Of a stretch of DNA of 64,000 nt, positions 59,145 to 64,000 are shown piece after piece (positions within the stretch are counted from its first letter, which is position 1; each line of letters opens with the position of its first letter). The notes under the pieces were generated by a model. It did not search any database and was not told where the DNA came from. It saw nothing but the letters and a program-made list of their open reading frames with translations. The DNA is from Burkholderia contaminans. Lineage in GTDB: Bacteria > Pseudomonadota > Gammaproteobacteria > Burkholderiales > Burkholderiaceae. A program made the position numbers and the translations under genes. The stretch spans positions 186,001 through 250,000 of the forward strand of contig NZ_CP090643.1 in assembly GCF_029633825.1 (NCBI RefSeq), written 5' to 3'.

Positions 59145-60059
59145 CTACGGATTCCCCTGCGGCGGAGCTCCGTCCGAGGGTCGATCGAACGACGCGAGGA
59201 ACCCGTTGTTGCGAATCTCCTTTTCCTTGGACTTCCGCCACGCGTCAAACGCCTTCTTCCGCCGCTCCCTCTCCCCAACGATGAACTTGAGCGCCGGCTG
59301 CATAACCGCCGCAGCGTTCTCGGGTCCGACCGCCTGACAACACGCCTCGTCCCCGAGTTTCTTGAGAAGCCCATGGTGGGGACTATCAGCACGCTGGTTG
59401 ATAGGGGACTGAAGAGGATTCAAGGCGCCATCATTGCCAGGCACAAGGGGGAACAGCACGCACCCTTCGGGTTTCCCGGACCACCTCTCCTCGCCTGCCT
59501 CCACTGCCACCTCCTCAAGGAAGCAGGTTCGGGTCTCGGTCAGGAACACACACCCGCCGATCGTATCGGCAGCGGGATCGTATCGAAGGACCGTGTGGAA
59601 GAAAGGTTGTCCGGAAGTCGAGACACGGCCGGAGGCCGGAAGGTCCCCCAGCATCTCACTCGTCACGGCATTTCGGAAGAATGCGAACCGCGTTGCGTTG
59701 CCGTGCTGGACCATCCCGCGCGTCGCAATGAACTTTTCGCCATCCATGCCGAAGAGCACGAAGATCTTTCCGAAGTGTTCCGCAAAACGCTGAAAGTGCT
59801 TGTTGGCAAACTGCATGATCGCTGTGACGTCGGTCGGCTCGAGCATCACTGTCCCATCGCAACAGGTGCCCCAGCAGCTCGGTGGACACTGAAACTCTGC
59901 TTCGCGGGCCGCTGCCGGCGCGATCGGTATCACACGCCTAAACCGACCTTTGTCGCTCGGTGTGGCTTCGAGACCGCTCTCGCGACTCTCTTCCTGCGGC
60001 TTGCGCAACGCTCCTAGGAACCGTTTCAATAACGTACCAGCGCCAGTGGGCTCATCCAT
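59145..60059 (-). CDS. YkgJ-family cysteine-cluster protein
   Basis: 304 residues from ATG 60059 (AAAGGT upstream). FQCPPSCWGTCCDGTVML is the YkgJ-type cluster for zinc or iron; more cysteines (GGCVFL, TCFLEE, EGCVLF) follow, so up to eight ligands. Such proteins are cofactor-chelating proteins of unclear role. A strong hairpin separates it from the pspA-like gene. Confidence 0.7.
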   Translation of the reverse strand: MDEPTGAGTLLKRFLGALRKPQEESRESGLEATPSDKGRFRRVIPIAPAAAREAEFQCPPSCWGTCCDGTVMLEPTDVTAIMQFANKHFQRFAEHFGKIFVLFGMDGEKFIATRGMVQHGNATRFAFFRNAVTSEMLGDLPASGRVSTSGQPFFHTVLRYDPAADTIGGCVFLTETRTCFLEEVAVEAGEERWSGKPEGCVLFPLVPGNDGALNPLQSPINQRADSPHHGLLKKLGDEACCQAVGPENAAAVMQPALKFIVGERERRKKAFDAWRKSKEKEIRNNGFLASFDRPSDGAPPQGNP

Positions 60060-60098
60060 CACGTACCTTTGTGGGAGTCGGTTGGTCTCCCGCATATA

Positions 60099-60130
60099 GT
60101 ACTGCGCGAGGGTGCCGCCCCGCGCAGTAC
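60099..60130 (-). terminator. Terminator-like hairpin
   Basis: GTACTGCGCG/CGCGCAGTAC plus an inner GGG/CCC pair, 7 bp after the stop at 60137. No T tract. It lies 39 bp ahead of the next start at 60059. Confidence 0.55.
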
Positions 60131-60136
60131 CGCCCG

Positions 60137-60895
60137 TCAGGATTGCGACTGCGAGACGCGACGGAGGCGATCGACGACGGATTCGCTGCCGGCATCCGCA
60201 CCGCCCGCGGCGATTCGACGTGCTTCGTCGACGGCAGCCTGCTGATCCAGCGGCTTCTGTCCGATCGACGCGACCGTTTGCGCAGCGTCCGCCTCGATGC
60301 GCGTGCGCGCAGCAGCAGCTTGCAATGCGCCCAGCCCGGTCGACGCGCCGCCCGTGCCCGACTGCAACCGGTTGAGCTCTGCTTGCTGCTGCTGCATCGT
60401 TTCCGCCCGTTGGCGATCGGCCTGAGCCTGAGCAAGGTCAGCCATCGCCGCACGTGCCTTCACGTCGAACTCGCTCAGCTGCTTCTCGACCGTGTTCAGA
60501 ATATCTTGCAGCGTCGCGACGAGCTGGGCGGACGCATCTGCGTCTGCCTGGCGGCGCGGGAGCGCCTGCTTGCGCTGCTCCAGATCGTTCGTGAACTGCG
60601 TCAGTGTCGCCTCGGAGACCTCGTTCTTCTCGAACTTGCCGATCAGGACTTCCGCGGCCTTGCTGTCACCCTCGATGCTTGTCGACAGGTCCTTCACCGC
60701 CTTCTGTGCCGTATCGTTCTTCTGGTTCGCCTCCGCGAGCTTGACCGCGACTTCGTGCAGCCTCGCCTGCAGGTTGTCACGATCGACCTGAGTGGCGGTC
60801 TCGGGATCGAACGCAGCGAGCTGCTGCGCGAGTTTGTCGCCCAACACACCAACGTGCTTTGCGATGAGGGTCGTGGCGAGTTTCCAACCGGACAT
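60137..60895 (-). CDS. PspA/IM30-like protein (YjfJ type)
   Basis: 252 residues from ATG 60895 with AGGAGAG. Almost entirely long amphipathic helix (NLQARLHEVAVKLAEANQKN, LEQRKQALPRRQADADASAQ), the coiled-coil hairpin of PspA/IM30 membrane-repair proteins. Directly downstream of a DUF2491 gene, as in the E. coli yjfJ-yjfK order, which supports the YjfJ assignment. Confidence 0.7.
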   Translation of the reverse strand: MSGWKLATTLIAKHVGVLGDKLAQQLAAFDPETATQVDRDNLQARLHEVAVKLAEANQKNDTAQKAVKDLSTSIEGDSKAAEVLIGKFEKNEVSEATLTQFTNDLEQRKQALPRRQADADASAQLVATLQDILNTVEKQLSEFDVKARAAMADLAQAQADRQRAETMQQQQAELNRLQSGTGGASTGLGALQAAAARTRIEADAAQTVASIGQKPLDQQAAVDEARRIAAGGADAGSESVVDRLRRVSQSQS

Positions 60896-60961
60896 TTTGC
60901 TCTCCTGCAATAGAAATTGAGCTTGTTTGGGATGCAACGGGAATGAGCTCCGCAGGGAGCG

Positions 60962-61783
60962 TCAGAGAATCTTCACACGCAGCGGATCGACTGCAATGCC
61001 GGCGAGATAGTCGACCCAGACGGCTCGTGCCGGCCGGCCGTCCATCGTTTCGACCTCCTCGAAATCGATCCAGAGGCGTTCGACCGGCCCGGGTTCGTCA
61101 TTCAGGACCGATGGCAGGCGGCGAACGTACTGCATGAACGAGTGCGTCTTTTCCACGCCCTTCTCGCCGATGCTGTCGTCGAGACGACGCTCACGCGCTG
61201 TCCACGGGCGAAGGTAGTCGCCGCCAGGCGCGTCACGTTCGAAGCCGATGCTGTCCTGGCCGCCCAGGAGCGCGTCGATGCGCTCGGCGCTCGTCGACAA
61301 GTGCGCGATCTGCGAAATCTCTTCCCGGTCCATCTCGTACCGGTCTTGCCCGAGCCCGAATCCCTTTCCCAAGAAAGCGTCTTGCTCCTCAGTCGTGGTC
61401 GGATACTCGCGGAAGAGAAACTGGTAGTACGCCATCTCGCGGACGTCGTCCGGGCGGTTCTTACCCGTCATGATCTGGAGGAAGGCGCCCTGGCCATTCC
61501 GATCCGGACCCGTATCGACATACAGGCGGAAAATGGAAAGGTCCTCGTCCGCGTCGATCCGAAGCCGGCTGACCGCGACGATCGGAAATTGTGCGGCCTT
61601 CGGCACCGCGAGGAGAGTGTCGTCCAGCAGCGCGAACTGGGCGATTGGCATCTCGATCAGGCCGCCGATACGGGCGCCATATGGCAACCCGGTATCGACG
61701 CGCTCTGGCGATGTGGTGTGGGCACGCATGTAGTCGTCGATGCGCTTTTGGCCGATGCGCCGGGCCGTTTCGAAGAGGCTCAT
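60962..61783 (-). CDS. DUF2491 family protein (YjfK-like)
   Basis: 273 residues from ATG 61783 (MSLFETARRIGQKR). YGARIGGLIEMPIAQFALLD near the N-terminus and DRNGQGAFLQIMTGKNRPDD match DUF2491 features as I recall them; TARERRLDDSIGEKGVEKTH follows. Soluble, function unknown; part of the yjfI-yjfM-type group. Confidence 0.78.
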   Translation of the reverse strand: MSLFETARRIGQKRIDDYMRAHTTSPERVDTGLPYGARIGGLIEMPIAQFALLDDTLLAVPKAAQFPIVAVSRLRIDADEDLSIFRLYVDTGPDRNGQGAFLQIMTGKNRPDDVREMAYYQFLFREYPTTTEEQDAFLGKGFGLGQDRYEMDREEISQIAHLSTSAERIDALLGGQDSIGFERDAPGGDYLRPWTARERRLDDSIGEKGVEKTHSFMQYVRRLPSVLNDEPGPVERLWIDFEEVETMDGRPARAVWVDYLAGIAVDPLRVKIL

Positions 61784-61791
61784 GAGCTTGC

Positions 61792-62982
61792 TCACAGACG
61801 ATAGTTCGTGCTGGAAGTAAAACGCGACTGCCGGGCCTTCCATGCGGTACGCAAGCGCATGACCAGCATGATGACGGCGGCAAGCACGCCGAGTGCCAAT
61901 ACCGTCACCATCACGCGATCCAACCAGGTCATGGGCTCCTGCGCGGCTTTGGCCGAGGACGCTTGAGCAGGATCGTTCGCGGCGAGAGCCAATGGATCCG
62001 CATCCGCAGAGTTGTCACGGCTCGCAATCGCGGATGACGCAGTGCCTGCGACCGCAACCTGCGGAGCCGGTTGTTGGACGACGACCGTATCATGTCGGGA
62101 GCCTGCACTACCGAGCATGTAGCCGAGCAGGAGTCCGTCGTTCCCGCCGGAGTTGTGGACCACCACGGTTTGCGGCGATGACGTGCTATTGCTCGAAGGG
62201 ACGTTCGCCGGGGCCGGCGGCGCGCTCTTCGTCGCACCCTGCGACACCGTACTGCCGTTGCTGATGCTCGAAGGAGTCGTTACATTGGCGCTACCGTGCG
62301 CTGCCTGGTTGGCGCTCAGCGTGGCGGCCGCATCGTGCCCAGACTGAGCCGCATACAGCGCCCCGCCGAGCGCCGTCGCCGCTATCACCTTGCTCGTGCC
62401 CGAGCTAGTGAATCCCGAGGTCTTAGGCGGGGTAGCCTGACTGGGCGTCGACGGTTGGGAAGAGGCACTGTACGAGGAGCCGCTGTAATTCGGGGCGGTG
62501 TACGAGGAGCGCTCCGAGGTCGAGCTCGACGACGATCCGCTGTTGCTCGGAGAGCTGTAGCTGGGGGAGCTGTACGTCGATTTGCTCGAGGTGGAGTTGT
62601 ACGACGAGCCGCCATAACTCGGCGAGCTGGATGACGACCGGTTCGAGCTCGAGCTATACGACGAACTTCCGTAACTCGGCGAGCTGTACGACGAGCGGCT
62701 CGAACTCGAGCTGGAGCTGTAACTCGAGCTGTAAGACGACCGACTGGAACCCGAGCTATAGGAGGACCTGCTGGAACTGGAGCTGAAGCCAGAGCCCTTC
62801 GCAAAAGCCGTCGGCGATACTGCGCCGCCCGCGAGAACGAGTGCCGTCATTGCGACGATCACCCGGGACCCGAGACCTCTCGTGCCCTGTCTGCGCGGAG
62901 AGCCACTCGCGCTCCCACGAGCAAGCGCTCGAGTGGACGGTTGAACGGAGAAAGCCTGATCCGGAAAATCAGACGGGAGCAT
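61792..62982 (-). CDS. Ser/Tyr-rich exported membrane protein (396 aa)
   Basis: ATG 62982 with GAGGT. Signal-like hydrophobic segment (VIVAMTALVLAGGAVSPTAFA) after a long basic N-terminus, then about 110 residues of Ser/Tyr/Gly repeats such as SSSSSRSSYSSGSSRSSYSS, a mixed middle, and a C-terminal helix (MVTVLALGVLAAVIMLVMRL) with a basic tail. Probably membrane-anchored with a disordered extracytoplasmic part. Partner of the PspA/DUF2491 group. Confidence 0.6.
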   Translation of the reverse strand: MLPSDFPDQAFSVQPSTRALARGSASGSPRRQGTRGLGSRVIVAMTALVLAGGAVSPTAFAKGSGFSSSSSRSSYSSGSSRSSYSSSYSSSSSSSRSSYSSPSYGSSSYSSSSNRSSSSSPSYGGSSYNSTSSKSTYSSPSYSSPSNSGSSSSSTSERSSYTAPNYSGSSYSASSQPSTPSQATPPKTSGFTSSGTSKVIAATALGGALYAAQSGHDAAATLSANQAAHGSANVTTPSSISNGSTVSQGATKSAPPAPANVPSSNSTSSPQTVVVHNSGGNDGLLLGYMLGSAGSRHDTVVVQQPAPQVAVAGTASSAIASRDNSADADPLALAANDPAQASSAKAAQEPMTWLDRVMVTVLALGVLAAVIMLVMRLRTAWKARQSRFTSSTNYRL

Positions 62983-63111
62983 GGGCGGTGACCTCGTATG
63001 GCGAGATGAAGGGACACTAGACCAAGCCTGCCTAGTGATTCACGAAAAGTGACTTTTCGACCTTCGATACCGTACCCTCTGCCCCCTTCTGCCCCCTGCG
63101 AAATGCCGAGT

Positions 63112-64000
63112 TTATTCGACCCGCTTTCCCGCGCCGCAAGTTGCGCGGTGAAGCGCCGGCATGGGGCGGCGCGTGTCCCATTCGATGACCTGCACCCCGC
63201 GTGACTTGTAGCTCTTGATCTTCGCTGCCTTGCGCGCCTCGTATTCGGGATTGCCCATCATCCCCCATACCTCGACGACACATTCGCCTTCCTGGTCCTG
63301 GATGCGGAAGTCCGGAAACTCCGCTGCACCATCGTACCGGAGGGGCTTCGTGAACATTCTGCCCGCGTCGACCAAGGCGTCGGCCATTTGCATCTCGTAA
63401 GATGAGTCCGCTGGTATGTAGTGGCGGCTGGTCAACATCAGAGACAGATCAACGCCCCTAAGCGTGCCGCTGCGGGAAACCTCAACGACCATGATCACGA
63501 TGACATGTGCCGATGGGTTGTCCCGTTGTGCGGCTGCTGGCGGCGCGGATCGCTCGGCTCGCTCCACGACAGCCTTATCGACAAAGAACGGGTGCATGTG
63601 GTGCTTCAACTTGACCTTGAAGCTGTACTTCGAGAGCTCCATCGATTTCAGCTCGCCGATGACGATTCCGCGGAAACGAAAATCCCCGGGCGCCTCCAAA
63701 CGTGCGCGAAACCTCGCCCAACCACGTTCAATGCCGACGCGCTCCGATTCACGCCAGGCTGGCACACAGTACATTACGTCCTCGACTGACTCGCCATTCA
63801 CGTTGCCGTCAAGATTGATGAGCTCTCGACGGCAGCGCCACCAGTCCCTGGTCCAGCGCGGTCGCCACTCGTTCAGGCCTGCCCGCTCCCACAGTGAATG
63901 CAAAAGACCGAGCATGCCGACTTTCGCTCGCGTCTGCCCGCCACCCTTTGGATCCTCGCTGCGCTCCACCGGACCATTCCGAGCCTCGACGCGGACCTTC
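63112..64000 (-). CDS. DUF1173-like protein, C-terminal part, 5' end outside window
   Basis: The frame is open to the window edge, so the GTG at 63969 is not necessarily the start. Readable residues about 295. GGGQTRAKVGMLGLLHSLWER near the edge and a C-terminal PD-(D/E)XK-like core (FPDFRIQDQEGECVVEVWG, then KIKSYKSRGVQVIEWDTRR) fit DUF1173 proteins carried by integrative elements and plasmids with type IV secretion genes. Stop at 63112. Confidence 0.65.
   Translation of the reverse strand, partial: KVRVEARNGPVERSEDPKGGGQTRAKVGMLGLLHSLWERAGLNEWRPRWTRDWWRCRRELINLDGNVNGESVEDVMYCVPAWRESERVGIERGWARFRARLEAPGDFRFRGIVIGELKSMELSKYSFKVKLKHHMHPFFVDKAVVERAERSAPPAAAQRDNPSAHVIVIMVVEVSRSGTLRGVDLSLMLTSRHYIPADSSYEMQMADALVDAGRMFTKPLRYDGAAEFPDFRIQDQEGECVVEVWGMMGNPEYEARKAAKIKSYKSRGVQVIEWDTRRPMPALHRATCGAGKRVE

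Noticed and set aside
62385..62804. Repeats in the Ser-rich gene as a CRISPR or tandem-repeat locus
   Set aside because: They are codon-level consequences of Ser/Tyr/Gly low complexity in an intact reading frame.

Overview
The window is GC-rich, with dense short operons, H-NS, an FlhDC pair, three IS elements with intact target duplications, and many small proteins of unknown function. It lacks housekeeping genes, rRNA, tRNA, an integrase and recognisable conjugation ATPases. This fits the accessory part of a large plasmid or integrative element from a betaproteobacterium, most likely Burkholderiales (Burkholderia, Paraburkholderia or Ralstonia type). The organism is inferred from gene families and composition only; both ends of the window cut through genes.

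Layout. 1-13.3 kb (+ strand): a DUF4942-like protein, a ParB-like protein, a CsgG-like lipoprotein, an orphan N6-adenine methyltransferase and several uncharacterised acidic proteins. Six of these genes share an unusual 5' leader: a GCCC/GGGC hairpin sits 15-18 nt before the start codon and is enclosed by an anti-Shine-Dalgarno/Shine-Dalgarno pairing that covaries between copies. In several copies a second small hairpin lies exactly 7 nt after a -10-like hexamer. 13.5-21.9 kb (+): small phage-like genes around a large cytosine-5 methyltransferase with about seven internal repeats. 22.0-24.7 kb: an IS21-family element (7-bp TSD) inserted in the signal-peptide codons of a secreted-protein gene. 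25.3-29.0 kb (-): a large protein with a HicA-like C-terminus and a run of tiny membrane proteins. 29.3-36.2 kb (+): secreted proteins, a glycosyltransferase and H-NS.

36.5-44.2 kb resembles a defence/toxin island: a PLD-family nuclease, a convergent AbiEi/AbiEii-like pair with four tandem 18-bp operator-like units at its promoter, and a zinc-ribbon/RES toxin whose last codons were replaced by an IS66-family element (8-bp TSD). 44.4-58.4 kb (-): a long array of small phage- or plasmid-like genes, one DUF6283-like gene split by an IS256-family element (9-bp TSD), an Xre repressor, a DNA-glycosylase-like protein, and flhD-flhC. 58.6-64 kb: a DUF1064-like nuclease (+), then (-) a YkgJ-like cysteine-cluster protein, a PspA/IM30-DUF2491-Ser-rich membrane protein set, and the end of a DUF1173-like protein.

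How the parts may work together (inference): FlhDC may be an element-borne master activator like SetCD/AcaCD. ParB and H-NS would serve maintenance and silencing. The two orphan methyltransferases, the PLD nuclease, the AbiE-like pair and RES would protect or stabilise the element. The leader family would co-regulate translation of the left-arm genes. A 9-mer, GGCGGCGCG, is strongly enriched on one strand from about 15 kb onward regardless of gene direction.
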